This document shows, piece by piece, positions 53,145 to 61,490 of a stretch of DNA of 64,000 nucleotides (position 1 is its first letter; each line of letters begins with the position of its first letter). The notes below the pieces were generated by a model. The model did no database searches and was not told where the DNA came from. It saw only the letters and a program-made list of their open reading frames with translations. Position numbers and translations under genes: made by a program. This DNA comes from Cryobacterium arcticum (GTDB lineage Bacteria; Actinomycetota; Actinomycetes; Actinomycetales; Microbacteriaceae), in contig NZ_QHLY01000012.1 in assembly GCF_003185895.1 (NCBI RefSeq), forward strand, positions 930,001-994,000. Direction: 5' to 3'.

Positions 53145-53151
53145 TAAACTA
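53145..53151. promoter_or_regulatory. Overlapping divergent -10 elements (tesB and the 52459 gene)
   Basis: TAAACTA reads as TAAACT on the plus strand (53145-53150, for tesB) and as TAGTTT on the minus strand (53146-53151). Only 60 bp separate the two starts, so the promoters share bases. Confidence 0.45.
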
Positions 53152-53196
53152 CCAAGGTACGTCGGGTCTTCGGTCCCGAAAGAACGAGGAGGCAGC

Positions 53197-54072
53197 ATGC
53201 ACGCACCGCTGGAGGGTCTTCTGACCGCTCTCGACCTGACCGACACCGGTGCTCGCACCAACGAGGACATCTTCACCGGTCCGTCGCAGTGGATGCCCCA
53301 GGGGCGGGTCTTCGGCGGCCAGGTGCTCGCGCAGTCCCTCGTCGCCGCCATCCGCACCGTGCCGGACGAGCGCCACGTGCACTCGATGCACGGCTACTTC
53401 CTGCGCCCTGGTGACATCAACCACCCGATCACCTTCTCGGTCGACCGCATCCATGACGGCCGGTCGTTCTCCACCCGGCGCACCCAGGCGTACCAGAACG
53501 GCGTCCCGATCCTGTCGATGATCGCGTCGTTCCAGGACGACGATGAAGGGCTCGAGCACCACCTGGAGATGCCGAAAGATCTGCCAGACCCCGAGTCGCT
53601 GCCGACCACGGCCGAGACCCTCGGCCACATCGACCACGACTTCGCCCGGGCATGGGCGAACGATCGCCCGTTCGACATGCGGCACGTGCCGTCGTCGATC
53701 TACCTCACCGTGGACGGCGAGCACACAGCCAAGCAGATGATCTGGATGAAGACCTTCGAGGCCATCCCCGACGACCCCGATCTGCACCGGGCGGCCCTCG
53801 CCTATGTGAGCGACTACTCGATCATGGAACCGGTGATGCGCCGGCACGGGCTGGCCTGGGCCACGCCCGGGCTCAAGGTCGCCAGCCTCGACCACGCCAT
53901 GTGGTGGCACCGGTTCGGCCGGGTCGACGAGTGGATGCTGTACGTGCAGGACTCCCCCTCCGCCCAGGGCGGCCGGGGTCTGTCCACGGGCAGCATCTAC
54001 AGCCGTGAGGGCCTGCTGCTGGCCACCGTGGCCCAGGAGGGCATGGTGCGGGTGCCCAAGCCCGTCGACTGA
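53197..54072 (+). CDS. tesB: Acyl-CoA thioesterase II
   Basis: 291 residues; double hot-dog fold thioesterase. GRVFGGQVLAQSLVAA and HSMHGYFLRPGD are the standard TesB signatures at the start, and AYVSDYSIMEPV plus SLDHAMWWHRF in the second half contain the catalytic Asp region. Hydrolyses acyl-CoA to free acid and CoA. ATG 53197 is preceded by GGAGG. The Rieske gene follows 46 bp later on the same strand. Confidence 0.96.
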   Translation: MHAPLEGLLTALDLTDTGARTNEDIFTGPSQWMPQGRVFGGQVLAQSLVAAIRTVPDERHVHSMHGYFLRPGDINHPITFSVDRIHDGRSFSTRRTQAYQNGVPILSMIASFQDDDEGLEHHLEMPKDLPDPESLPTTAETLGHIDHDFARAWANDRPFDMRHVPSSIYLTVDGEHTAKQMIWMKTFEAIPDDPDLHRAALAYVSDYSIMEPVMRRHGLAWATPGLKVASLDHAMWWHRFGRVDEWMLYVQDSPSAQGGRGLSTGSIYSREGLLLATVAQEGMVRVPKPVD

Positions 54073-54118
54073 TCACCACCGCCGGAACCATACGCTCCAC
54101 GCCCGACCGAAAGACGCC

Positions 54119-54574
54119 ATGACGACTCCGAACCTGCCGCCGTCGACGCACACGGCGGCCACCCATTCCGCCTGCACGCACCTCTCTCGCCGCGCGCTGC
54201 TCGTCGCTGGCGGTGCCGGCACGGCACTGGCCTTGGCCGCGTGCGCGCCCGCACGGAACGGCGCCGACTCCGGCGCCGGGACGCCCACCGAAATCGCTCT
54301 GCTCTCCGACGTTCCGGTCGGCGGCGCCGTGGCGGTGATGCTGAACGGCTCGCAGGTCATCGTCTCGCAGCCCACCGAGGGTACCGTCGTCGCCTTCAGC
54401 GCCATCTGCACACACGCCGGCTGCATGGTCGCACCGGAGAAGACGGGCCTGAGCTGCCCGTGCCACCAATCGCTATTCGACACCGCGACAGGCGCCGTGC
54501 TGCAGGGGCCGGCCACCGAGCCCCTCGCCGAGGTAAGCGTCACCCTCGACGGCGACCGAGTACTCGCGACCTGA
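54119..54574 (+). CDS. Rieske [2Fe-2S] lipoprotein
   Basis: 151 residues. A signal region with SRRALLV and the lipobox LAAC (C42) suggests a lipidated, exported protein; the SRRALLV could be a Tat signal. Rieske ligands: C97 and H99 in CTHAGC, C113 and H116 in CPCHQSLF. The disulfide pair C102/C115 is present, as in high-potential Rieske proteins. It carries electrons at the membrane surface; the partner is not next to it. ATG 54119 lacks a strong SD (GAAAG upstream). A palindromic terminator begins right at its stop. Confidence 0.93.
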   Translation: MTTPNLPPSTHTAATHSACTHLSRRALLVAGGAGTALALAACAPARNGADSGAGTPTEIALLSDVPVGGAVAVMLNGSQVIVSQPTEGTVVAFSAICTHAGCMVAPEKTGLSCPCHQSLFDTATGAVLQGPATEPLAEVSVTLDGDRVLAT

Positions 54575-54637
54575 CCGCGAGCCGTGAGCTAAGCCCCACA
54601 ACCGGGCGGTTTTCGGGGTTTAGGTCACGGCTCGCGG
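54575..54637. terminator. Palindromic terminator, copy 3 of the 60-bp family
   Basis: CCGCGAGCCGTGAGCTAAGC in the left arm pairs with the right arm TTTAGGTCACGGCTCGCGG with a few mismatches, around a CCGGGCGG loop. Between the convergent Rieske and thioesterase genes, starting at the base after the Rieske stop codon. Same family as 1454-1514 and 43345-43405. Confidence 0.8.
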
Positions 54638-54644
54638 GGTGGCG

Positions 54645-55145
54645 TTACTTGCGGGCGAAGCTGAGGGGTTCCTCCAGGTAGGGAGTCCAGGCCGCCCGTT
54701 CGATGGCATTGATCTTCCGGGGGCGCTCGGTCGCCGCATCCACCAGCACGATCGTGGTGCTGGCCCGAGCGTAGAGCGTGCCGGGTTCCTGCCCGGCCGG
54801 CCCTCGAACCTCGTAGCAGACATCGAGGCTGGCCCCGCCGAGCTTGCCGATCCACAACTGGATGTCGATCGGCTGACGCAGGTACGGGATCGGGGCGAGG
54901 TATTCGATCTCCAGGCGCGCGATCAGGGTGAGCGTCGCCGCGCCCGGCCGGCCGTCGAGCACAGCAGTGCTCGCGGCCGCCGGGTGAGCCCCGGCTGCGG
55001 CACCATCGATGCCGTCCAGCTCGTCGTTGCTCCAGAACGCCTGGATGCGCGCCTCCTCGAGGAGGCGCAGCATCTCGGCATTGTTGACGTGGGCGTACGC
55101 GTCGAGATCCGACCAGCGCAGCCGGATGGGAACGTGTAGCCGCAT
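54645..55145 (-). CDS. Acyl-CoA thioesterase, 4HBT/YbgC-like
   Basis: 166 residues. Single hot-dog domain beginning RLHVPIRLRWSDLDAYAHVNNAEMLRLLEEARI with the catalytic Asp in SDLDAYAHVNN. Short cytosolic enzyme acting on acyl-CoA esters. AGGAG is upstream of ATG 55145. The gene follows ettA with a gap of 7 bp, co-transcribed. Confidence 0.93.
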   Translation of the reverse strand: MRLHVPIRLRWSDLDAYAHVNNAEMLRLLEEARIQAFWSNDELDGIDGAAAGAHPAAASTAVLDGRPGAATLTLIARLEIEYLAPIPYLRQPIDIQLWIGKLGGASLDVCYEVRGPAGQEPGTLYARASTTIVLVDAATERPRKINAIERAAWTPYLEEPLSFARK

Positions 55146-55152
55146 GGAACTC

Positions 55153-56835
55153 CTAGTCGCGCGTCAGTTTGCGGTACGCGGACCGGTGTGGCTTGGCCGC
55201 GTCCGGACCGAGTCGCTCGATCTTGTTCTGCTCGTACGACTCGAAGTTGCCCTCGAACCAGTACCAGTTACCCGGTTCTTCCGCAGTGCCCTCATAGCTG
55301 AGGATGTGCGTGGCGATGCGGTCGAGGAACCACCGGTCGTGGGTAATGACCACGGCGCAGCCGGGGAATTCGAGTAGGGCGTTCTCGAGCGAACCGAGAG
55401 TCTCGACGTCCAGGTCGTTAGTCGGTTCGTCGAGCAGCAACAGGTTGCCGCCCTGCTTGAGCGTCAGTGCCAGGTTCAGGCGGTTGCGCTCACCACCGGA
55501 GAGCACGCCGGCCTTCTTCTGCTGGTCGGGTCCCTTGAAACCGAACGTCGAGACGTAGGCACGCGACGGCACCTCGGTCTTGCCGACCTGGATGTAGTCC
55601 TGGCCGTCGGAGACGACCTCCCAGAGCGACTTGTTGGGGTCGATGCCGCCGCGGGACTGGTCAACGTAGGAGATGTCGACGGTCTCGCCGATCTTCAAGT
55701 CACCGGCATCCAACGGCTCGAGGCCGACGATGGTCTTGAACAGGGTGGTCTTACCCACGCCGTTCGGGCCGATCACGCCGACGATGCCGTTGCGGGGCAG
55801 GGTGAAGGAGAGGTCTTCGACCAGCACGCGGTCGCCGAAGCCCTTCTTGAGCTTCTTGGCGTCGATGACCTGGGCGCCCAGGCGCGGGCCGACCGGGATC
55901 TGGATGTCTTCGAAGTCGAGCTTGCGTCCGCGCTCGGCCTCGTTGACCATCTCCTCGTACCGGGCCAGACGGGCCTTCGACTTGGCCTGACGGCCCTTGG
56001 CGTTGGAGCGCACCCAGTCGAGTTCTTCGGCGAGGCGCTTGGACAGCTTGGCGTCCTTCTTGCCCTGCACCTGCAGGCGCTCCTGCTTCTTCTCGAGGTA
56101 GGTCGAGTAGTTGCCCTCGTACGGGTACAGGTGACCGCGGTCGATTTCGGCGATCCACTCGGCCACATGGTCGAGGAAGTACCGGTCGTGGGTGACGGCG
56201 AGAACGGCGCCGGGGTACTTGGCGAGGTGCTGCTCGAGCCAGAGCACACTTTCGGCGTCAAGGTGGTTAGTCGGTTCGTCGAGGAGGAGCAGGTCGGGCT
56301 TCTGCAGCAGCAGCTTGCAGAGAGCGACGCGCCGCTTCTCACCACCGGAGAGGTCCACGACCGAGTAGTCGCCCGGCGGGGTGCGCAGGGCATCCATCGC
56401 CTGTTCGAGCTGGGAGTCGAGGTCCCAGGCATCGGCTGCGTCGATTTCTTCCTGCAGCGTGCCCATCTCTTCGAGCAGGGTGTCGAAGTCGGCGTCGGGT
56501 TCGGCCAGCGCGGCGCTGATCTCGTTGAACCTGTCGACCTTGGCCTTGATCGGGCCAACGCCTTCCTGCACGTTCTCCAGCACGGTCTTGGTCTCGTCGA
56601 GCTGCGGTTCCTGCATCAGGATGCCCACGGAGTAGCCGGGCGACAGCCGGGCCTCACCGTTGCTCGGGGTGTCGAGTCCGGCCATGATCTTGAGGATCGT
56701 GGACTTACCGGCACCGTTGGGGCCCACCACACCGATCTTGGCTCCGGGGAAGAACGACATCGTGACGTCGTCGAGGATGAGCTTGTCTCCAATGGCTTTG
56801 CGCGCACGCACCATCGAGTAAATGAATTCAGCCAT
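55153..56835 (-). CDS. ettA: Energy-dependent translational throttle protein EttA (ABC-F)
   Basis: 560 residues, typical EttA length. Two ABC domains: Walker A GPNGAGKST (36-44) and GPNGVGKTT (second half), signatures LSGGEKRRVAL and LSGGERNRLNL, and no TM segments. The arm and the tRNA-facing linker (KKQERLQVQGKKDAKLSKRLAEELDWVRSNAKGRQAKSKARL) are present. Acts on the ribosome E site to regulate translation under low ATP. ATG 56835 has no SD; TAGACT lies 10 nt upstream, inside the last codons of the upstream lipoprotein gene. Confidence 0.96.
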   Translation of the reverse strand: MAEFIYSMVRARKAIGDKLILDDVTMSFFPGAKIGVVGPNGAGKSTILKIMAGLDTPSNGEARLSPGYSVGILMQEPQLDETKTVLENVQEGVGPIKAKVDRFNEISAALAEPDADFDTLLEEMGTLQEEIDAADAWDLDSQLEQAMDALRTPPGDYSVVDLSGGEKRRVALCKLLLQKPDLLLLDEPTNHLDAESVLWLEQHLAKYPGAVLAVTHDRYFLDHVAEWIAEIDRGHLYPYEGNYSTYLEKKQERLQVQGKKDAKLSKRLAEELDWVRSNAKGRQAKSKARLARYEEMVNEAERGRKLDFEDIQIPVGPRLGAQVIDAKKLKKGFGDRVLVEDLSFTLPRNGIVGVIGPNGVGKTTLFKTIVGLEPLDAGDLKIGETVDISYVDQSRGGIDPNKSLWEVVSDGQDYIQVGKTEVPSRAYVSTFGFKGPDQQKKAGVLSGGERNRLNLALTLKQGGNLLLLDEPTNDLDVETLGSLENALLEFPGCAVVITHDRWFLDRIATHILSYEGTAEEPGNWYWFEGNFESYEQNKIERLGPDAAKPHRSAYRKLTRD

Positions 56836-56840
56836 AGTGT

Positions 56841-57380
56841 TTACCAGTCTATTTGGCGCGTGGCACCCACGAGACACGTTTCACTGCCCAGGATGGGCGC
56901 GACCATGCTGTGGTACCCGCCAGAGGACGGGCCGTTCTGGCCGACGATGCATTCGCCGTTGAAACGCACGGAGAACTGGATCGAGTCTGCGGGCTTTCCC
57001 TCAGTGGTGGTGTCGGCGGTGACTTCCATCTGCGCCTTGTCGAATCCGGCGGCGCTCAGCGCGTCGATATACCCACGGCCGCCCTGGTTCGGATCGGCTG
57101 CGAGGGCCGCCGTGATCACGGCGTCGAAGAACGGTTGGTTGTCGGTGGCGGTGCCGATCGGTTCAAGCGCAGGAGCGGTGGGTGCCGTGGCTTCCGCGGT
57201 GGCAGGGGTCGTCGCGGATGCCGACGGGGTCGGCTCCGCGGCGGGCGCGCTGCCGGCGCAGCCGGTCAGGCCGAGCCCCACGACCAGGCACAGCGCCCAA
57301 CCGGCCCGCACGGGCCAGGGCCAGGCCGGGGTGTGCGCAGGGCGCGTTCCCGTCAAGCGAGTGTCGGTATACCGGGCCAC
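56841..57380 (-). CDS. Lipoprotein of unknown function (possibly DUF6993)
   Basis: 179 residues. Signal peptide with hydrophobic core GWALCLVVGLGLTGC, where the lipobox LTGC (about C41) is acylated, then a Thr/Ala/Pro-rich linker (about 42-75), then a domain of about 95 residues. The domain has two Cys in ECIVGQNGP and SETCLVGA. This resembles the DUF6993 family common in Microbacteriaceae, by memory only. GTG 57380 has GGAGG upstream. It may have a disulfide (two Cys). Confidence 0.75.
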   Translation of the reverse strand: MARYTDTRLTGTRPAHTPAWPWPVRAGWALCLVVGLGLTGCAGSAPAAEPTPSASATTPATAEATAPTAPALEPIGTATDNQPFFDAVITAALAADPNQGGRGYIDALSAAGFDKAQMEVTADTTTEGKPADSIQFSVRFNGECIVGQNGPSSGGYHSMVAPILGSETCLVGATRQIDW

Positions 57381-57426
57381 GCGTCGTCCTCCCCCACGGC
57401 CGCACCCTGCGACCGAGAGTACGAGT

Positions 57427-57897
57427 CTATGTTGGCGATGTTTCCAGTTCGGTCTCGCCTGAACCGGCTCCGCCGCCTGCCCCGGCACCGGCCTGCACCG
57501 GGCCGGCGGGCTGAGCGTCACGCTGCTCGGTCTCGGCCGGTGCCGCGGTGCGCACCAGGGTTGTGGTCCCCCAGGCCAGGTTGTGGCCGATGGCGTCGGC
57601 CTCCACCTCTACTGAGGTGCCGCTGCGGTCCTGGTTCTCCCAGTCACGGATGCGCAACCGACCGCTCACGACAACGTGCTCGCCCTTCTGCACCGAGCGC
57701 TCCACGTTGTGGGCCAGCTGCCGAAACGCTGACACTGTGTACCAGTTGGTGTCGGCATCCACCCAGGCGGACCGCTCCCGGTCGAAGCGGCGTTGGCGGC
57801 AGGCGAGCCGGAATGAGGTGATGGCCAGGCCGGTGCTTGTCACCAGATGCCGGGGGCTGGTGGCCACGATTCCGGCCAGTGCGATGGTGTCGGTCAT
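57427..57897 (-). CDS. ssb: Single-stranded DNA-binding protein paralogue
   Basis: 156 residues. OB-fold: MTDTIALAGIVATSPRHLVTSTGLAITSFRLACRQRRFDRER, WYTVSAFRQLAHNVERSVQKGEHVVVSGRLRIRDW, TSVEVEADAIGHNLAWG. A Gly/Ala-rich linker, then TELETSPT at the end; the acidic tip (DDDIPF-like) of primary SSBs is missing. This points to a second SSB, of the kind seen in actinobacteria for competence or stress. ATG 57897 follows GGAGAG. It lies upstream of the lipoprotein and ettA. Confidence 0.9.
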   Translation of the reverse strand: MTDTIALAGIVATSPRHLVTSTGLAITSFRLACRQRRFDRERSAWVDADTNWYTVSAFRQLAHNVERSVQKGEHVVVSGRLRIRDWENQDRSGTSVEVEADAIGHNLAWGTTTLVRTAAPAETEQRDAQPAGPVQAGAGAGGGAGSGETELETSPT

Positions 57898-58166
57898 GGT
57901 GCACTCTCCAAGCGGCACGAGGCTGGTCGGGCGGAAGGCGCGACCCCGGTCAGTCCTCGTGCCGGGTTCGTGACCGGAGCCGCGCTGACGACAGCCTGCC
58001 CGCACGATTTGTGCGGCATCACGTCCACGCTGCGGCGGTGGAGTGGGATGACTCAGCCAGGCTGTGGAGGAGCGCCCCGCACTGGCCGCAGGTCTGGGCC
58101 GGCGGTCACCCCCGCTCACCCCGGAAACCGGAGGGAACTCGTGCGGATCTCGGGTTTGTCCGGCTT

Positions 58167-58172
58167 TAGAGT
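58167..58172 (+). promoter_or_regulatory. -10 element of the aldo/keto reductase gene (leaderless)
   Basis: TAGAGT, 6 nt (TGCAGC), then ATG at 58179. Confidence 0.6.
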
Positions 58173-58178
58173 TGCAGC

Positions 58179-59186
58179 ATGACCTACGTTGCTTCCGACA
58201 ACCGTTATTCCGATATGCCGTATCGCCGAACCGGGCAGAGCGGCCTGAAACTCCCCGCATTGTCGCTCGGGCTGTGGCACAACTTCGGCCACGACCGTCC
58301 GATCGACACCCAGCGCGGCATCCTGCGCCGGGCATTCGACCTCGGCGTGACTCACTTCGACCTCGCCAACAACTACGGCCCGCCTCCCGGTTCGGCCGAG
58401 ACCAACTTCGGGCGCATCTTCGCTGAAGACTTCCGCCCGTACCGCGACGAGATGATCATCTCCAGCAAGGCCGGCTACGACATGTGGGCGGGCCCCTACG
58501 GCGACTTCGGTTCGCGCAAGTACCTGCTCTCCTCGCTGGATGCGAGCCTGGGCCGCCTGGGCCTGGACTACGTCGACATCTTCTACTCCCACCGTCCCGA
58601 TCCCCAGACCCCGATCGAAGAGACCATGGGCGCCCTGGCCACGGCCGTCACCAGTGGCAAGGCGCTCTACGCCGGCATCTCCAACTACACCCCGGAGCAG
58701 ACCGTCGCCGCCTACGCAGCGCTGGCCGAACACAAGATTCCGCTGCTCATCCACCAGCCGCGCTACTCGATGTTCGACCGCCACATCGAAGACGGCCTGT
58801 TCCCCGTGCTGGACCAGCTCGGCATGGGCAGCATCGTCTTCTCCCCGCTCGCGCAGGGCCTGCTCACCGACCGCTACCTCGGCGGCACCGTGCCGGCTGA
58901 CTCCCGCGTGGCCACGAGCCGGTTCCTGAACGAAAGCTCGCTCAGCGAGACCTACCTGGAGCGTGCCCGAGCGCTGAACACGATCGCCGCCGACCGTGGC
59001 CAGACGCTCGCCCAGCTCGCCGTCACCTGGATCCTGCGCCAGCCGCAGGTCACCAGTGTGCTCGTGGGCGCCAGCAGCATCGGCCAGCTCGAGAACACCG
59101 TTGCCGCGCTCGAGGCGCCGGCGCTCGACGCCGACGAGATCGCCAGCATCGAGCCGTACGCCGTGCACGGCACCGGCATGAACTAA
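58179..59186 (+). CDS. Aldo/keto reductase (YghZ / L-glyceraldehyde 3-phosphate reductase type)
   Basis: 335 residues. AKR catalytic residues: D in THFDLANNYGPP with Tyr in NNYG, K in ISSKAGYDMW and H in YSHRPDPQTP. NADP pocket in LVGASSIGQLENTV. The N-terminus PYRRTGQSGLKLPALSLGLWHNFG is typical of the AKR14/YghZ group. Detoxifies or reduces small aldehydes in the family. Leaderless start. The 3' end is followed by repeat C and the 59441 gene. Confidence 0.94.
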   Translation: MTYVASDNRYSDMPYRRTGQSGLKLPALSLGLWHNFGHDRPIDTQRGILRRAFDLGVTHFDLANNYGPPPGSAETNFGRIFAEDFRPYRDEMIISSKAGYDMWAGPYGDFGSRKYLLSSLDASLGRLGLDYVDIFYSHRPDPQTPIEETMGALATAVTSGKALYAGISNYTPEQTVAAYAALAEHKIPLLIHQPRYSMFDRHIEDGLFPVLDQLGMGSIVFSPLAQGLLTDRYLGGTVPADSRVATSRFLNESSLSETYLERARALNTIAADRGQTLAQLAVTWILRQPQVTSVLVGASSIGQLENTVAALEAPALDADEIASIEPYAVHGTGMN

Positions 59187-59232
59187 CCCGGCCCGCCCGC
59201 GCGCATCCGCTTGCGCATCGCCCGCGACCCAT

Positions 59233-59300
59233 AACTGTTTCCCGATCGGACATGTGCGCCCGGCCCACCGGCCGCACATGTCCGCTTGGGCGGCAGTAAG
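59233..59300. repeat. Intergenic palindrome, AACTGTT family copy C
   Basis: Copy 59233-59263 reads AACTGTTTCCCGATCGGACA and TGTGCGCCCGG; an inverted copy follows (59269-59300). CGGACATGTGC pairs perfectly with GCACATGTCCG. Located between the AKR and the 59441 gene; matches copies A and B. Confidence 0.65.
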
Positions 59301-59440
59301 GGCGCGGGCGATCGCGTTAAGCGAGGGGGCGACGGATGGCCGTGGCGGGGATGTCGCTGGGATGTCGGTGGTCGGTTCTACCGTGAAGGCATCGCTCGTG
59401 CGAACACGCAGCGCCGGCAACACCTCGTTGGGAGAACACC

Positions 59441-59725
59441 GTGATCACGTTGAACATGCAGACCAGATCCAGCACCGTGGCGCACGCCTCAGCGGTGCCC
59501 GGCAGCCCCACGGTGGCCGGTCAACGCAACGGGCCCAGCTTGGTGGCCGTACGGGACGGCCTGTGGCGGGTCGTCGACCGCTCCGGCGCCGTGCTCGGCC
59601 ACATCGAACGCGAAGCCCAGACCGACGGCGACAGGTACCTGGCCAGACGCCTGGTGATGTCGACCCGGCGGATCGAGTTGGGCGCGTTCTGGCGCATCGA
59701 CGAGGCGGCGGACTGCTTCCGCTGA
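59441..59725 (+). CDS. Small hypothetical protein
   Basis: 94 residues from GTG 59441, preceded by GGGAGAACACC. The first 35 residues are Ser/Thr/Ala-rich; the rest (GLWRVVDRSGAVLGHIEREAQTDGDRYLARRLVMSTRRIELGAFWRIDEAADCFR) looks like a small folded domain. No family recognised. Codon use is like neighbours. It stands alone between the AKR and EI24-type genes. Confidence 0.7.
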   Translation: MITLNMQTRSSTVAHASAVPGSPTVAGQRNGPSLVAVRDGLWRVVDRSGAVLGHIEREAQTDGDRYLARRLVMSTRRIELGAFWRIDEAADCFR

Positions 59726-59769
59726 GCATGTCGTGCCCGGCGGGCCGAGCCAGGTAGGCCGGGCCCGGC

Positions 59770-59775
59770 TACTCT
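59770..59775 (+). promoter_or_regulatory. -10 element of the EI24 gene (leaderless)
   Basis: TACTCT, 6 nt (GGGACG), then ATG at 59782. Confidence 0.6.
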
Positions 59776-59781
59776 GGGACG

Positions 59782-60600
59782 ATGTTGCCCCAGCCCGAAC
59801 CAGGCACCGTTTCCCCGGTCACTTCCGCCCGCCCTGGCGCCGTGTCGGGGTTCTTCACCGGTATCGGGTACCTCGGCCGCGGCTTCGGCATGTGGGCCAC
59901 CTCACCGCGCCTGATGCTGCTCGGCGCGCTGCCGGCCCTGCTCGTGGGCGCGGTCTATCTGGTCGGCATCGTCTTCCTCATTCTCAACCTCGACACGATG
60001 GTGGTCTGGGCCACCCCGTTCGCCAACGACTGGGCCGAGCCCCTGGTGGTGTCCGCCCGGCTCGCGGCGGCCCTGATCTTCCTGACCGTGGCTGCGCTCG
60101 CGGTCGTCTATACCTTCACCGCCGTCACGCTGCTCGTGGGCGACCCGTTCTACGAACGCATCTGGCGCGCCGTGGAAACCGCCCTCGGCGACCCGCCCAT
60201 CGCGCCGGAACGTGGATTCTGGCGGAGCCTGTGGCGGGCCATCGGTGATGCGATTCGCTTGCTCGTGCCCGCTATCGGGGTAGGCATCCTGCTGTTGGCC
60301 TGCGGCTTCATCCCCCTCGTCGGCCCCGCCTTCGCAATCGTGCTCGGTGCGCTCCTGGGCGGCTGGTTGCTCAGCGTTGAGTTGACCGGCTTTGCCTTCG
60401 ACGCCCGCGGCTACACCGTGCGGCAACGGCGGCGCGCGCTCCGCGCCCGCCGCCCGGTTGCGGTGGGATTCGGCGCCGCGTGTTACCTGCTCTTCCTGGT
60501 GCCCTTCGTGGCTGTCGTGACCATGCCCTCGGCCGTCGCCGGCGCCGCCATGCTCAGCCGCGACACGCTCGGCGCCCCCGCTGGCCCGCCGGCCGGCTGA
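59782..60600 (+). CDS. EI24 domain-containing membrane protein (CysZ-like)
   Basis: 272 residues. GFFTGIGYLGRGFGMWATSPRLMLLGALPALLVGAVYL at the start and the four to five TM segments (about 48-72, 93-118, 158-180, 183-200, 230-252) are those of the EI24 family, which includes the sulfate transporter CysZ. Actinobacterial members are uncharacterised. DPFYERIWRAVE is the conserved DPF motif. ATG 59782 is leaderless. No sulfate gene is near. Confidence 0.86.
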   Translation: MLPQPEPGTVSPVTSARPGAVSGFFTGIGYLGRGFGMWATSPRLMLLGALPALLVGAVYLVGIVFLILNLDTMVVWATPFANDWAEPLVVSARLAAALIFLTVAALAVVYTFTAVTLLVGDPFYERIWRAVETALGDPPIAPERGFWRSLWRAIGDAIRLLVPAIGVGILLLACGFIPLVGPAFAIVLGALLGGWLLSVELTGFAFDARGYTVRQRRRALRARRPVAVGFGAACYLLFLVPFVAVVTMPSAVAGAAMLSRDTLGAPAGPPAG

Positions 60601-60663
60601 GTCCCTTCGTCGCGCGATTCGGCCACGCCGCCACGGCTCCCGCCGATGCGCCCGGGCACGAGG

Positions 60664-60669
60664 TATCGT
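60664..60669 (+). promoter_or_regulatory. -10 element of the 60677 gene (leaderless)
   Basis: TATCGT, 7 nt (TCCGCAC), then ATG at 60677. Confidence 0.55.
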
Positions 60670-60676
60670 TCCGCAC

Positions 60677-61390
60677 ATGCAGTGGTGGAATGATTTCGTA
60701 ACCTGGCTCTCAGCGACCAGGAACCAGCCCGTGATTTTCAGCGCCGTGGTGCTGATTGTCGCCATTATCGTGGCCAGTCTTCTGGCCGCCTGGATCGCAC
60801 GTGGTGCGATCAAGCGCCTGCTCGCACAGCACGACCGCGAACTCAAGGCTGCCGCCATCGGAACCATCGTGGACGCCGCAACCGAGGCATCCGTGTGGAA
60901 CTCACTCACCCCCCAGGAGCAGGTGCTCAACGATCGCGCCGTGGGCATGGCCGACATCCAGGTGCGCCTGCTTCCCATCAAGGGCTCGAGCATCGCCGCG
61001 GATTGGGCCGCGCACCAACTCGCCGAGCTCAAGCGCACGTCGGCCACGTTCGGCTACCAGCTCGAACCTGCCCTGGTGGAGTTCCGTGACCGCCTGATCG
61101 ACTGGCAGAACAAGCCGTCCCGGGCGCGCAAGATCTTCCAGGGCGACCTCGACCGGTGGAAGACGCAGGGCAGTCCCACCGAGAAGAACCTGCTGGCCGA
61201 GCAGGACGCTTGGGTTGCGCAGCAGCATCACGACCAGTTCGCGACGCCGTCGGCTCCGGCCGCTGCTCCTGCCTCCCAGCCGCTGGGCTACACGCCGGCA
61301 CCGACCGCTTCGCCGTCGACCGAAACCCAGCGCCTGCTCGACGACGTGCAGGCACTCGAAGTTCGACCGGCAACGGTGCCGAACTCCTGA
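60677..61390 (+). CDS. Conserved-looking membrane-anchored protein of unknown function
   Basis: 237 residues. One TM near the start (about 18-42, VIFSAVVLIVAIIVASLLAAWIA), then a helical, charged region (RGAIKRLLAQHDRELKAAAIG to NKPSRARKIFQGDL) and a Pro/Ala/Ser-rich tail. The soluble part faces the cytoplasm by the positive-inside rule. No domain recognised. A strong terminator follows. Confidence 0.75.
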   Translation: MQWWNDFVTWLSATRNQPVIFSAVVLIVAIIVASLLAAWIARGAIKRLLAQHDRELKAAAIGTIVDAATEASVWNSLTPQEQVLNDRAVGMADIQVRLLPIKGSSIAADWAAHQLAELKRTSATFGYQLEPALVEFRDRLIDWQNKPSRARKIFQGDLDRWKTQGSPTEKNLLAEQDAWVAQQHHDQFATPSAPAAAPASQPLGYTPAPTASPSTETQRLLDDVQALEVRPATVPNS

Positions 61391-61411
61391 CCCAGCCCTT
61401 CGGGCAACAAG

Positions 61412-61446
61412 AACCCCGGCCCGCTTTCGAGCGGGCCGGGGTTTTT
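61412..61446 (+). terminator. Rho-independent terminator (UUCG loop)
   Basis: AACCCCGGCCCGCT (61412-61425), loop TTCG, AGCGGGCCGGGGTT (61430-61443), followed by TTT. A 14-bp perfect stem with a UUCG loop, 21 bp after the 60677 gene stop. Serves also as the end of nadE transcription from the other side (A-run upstream). Confidence 0.92.
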
Positions 61447-61490
61447 GCTGCGTCCGGATGGCGCGGGGCGCGACGGTCAGACGGCTCGGG

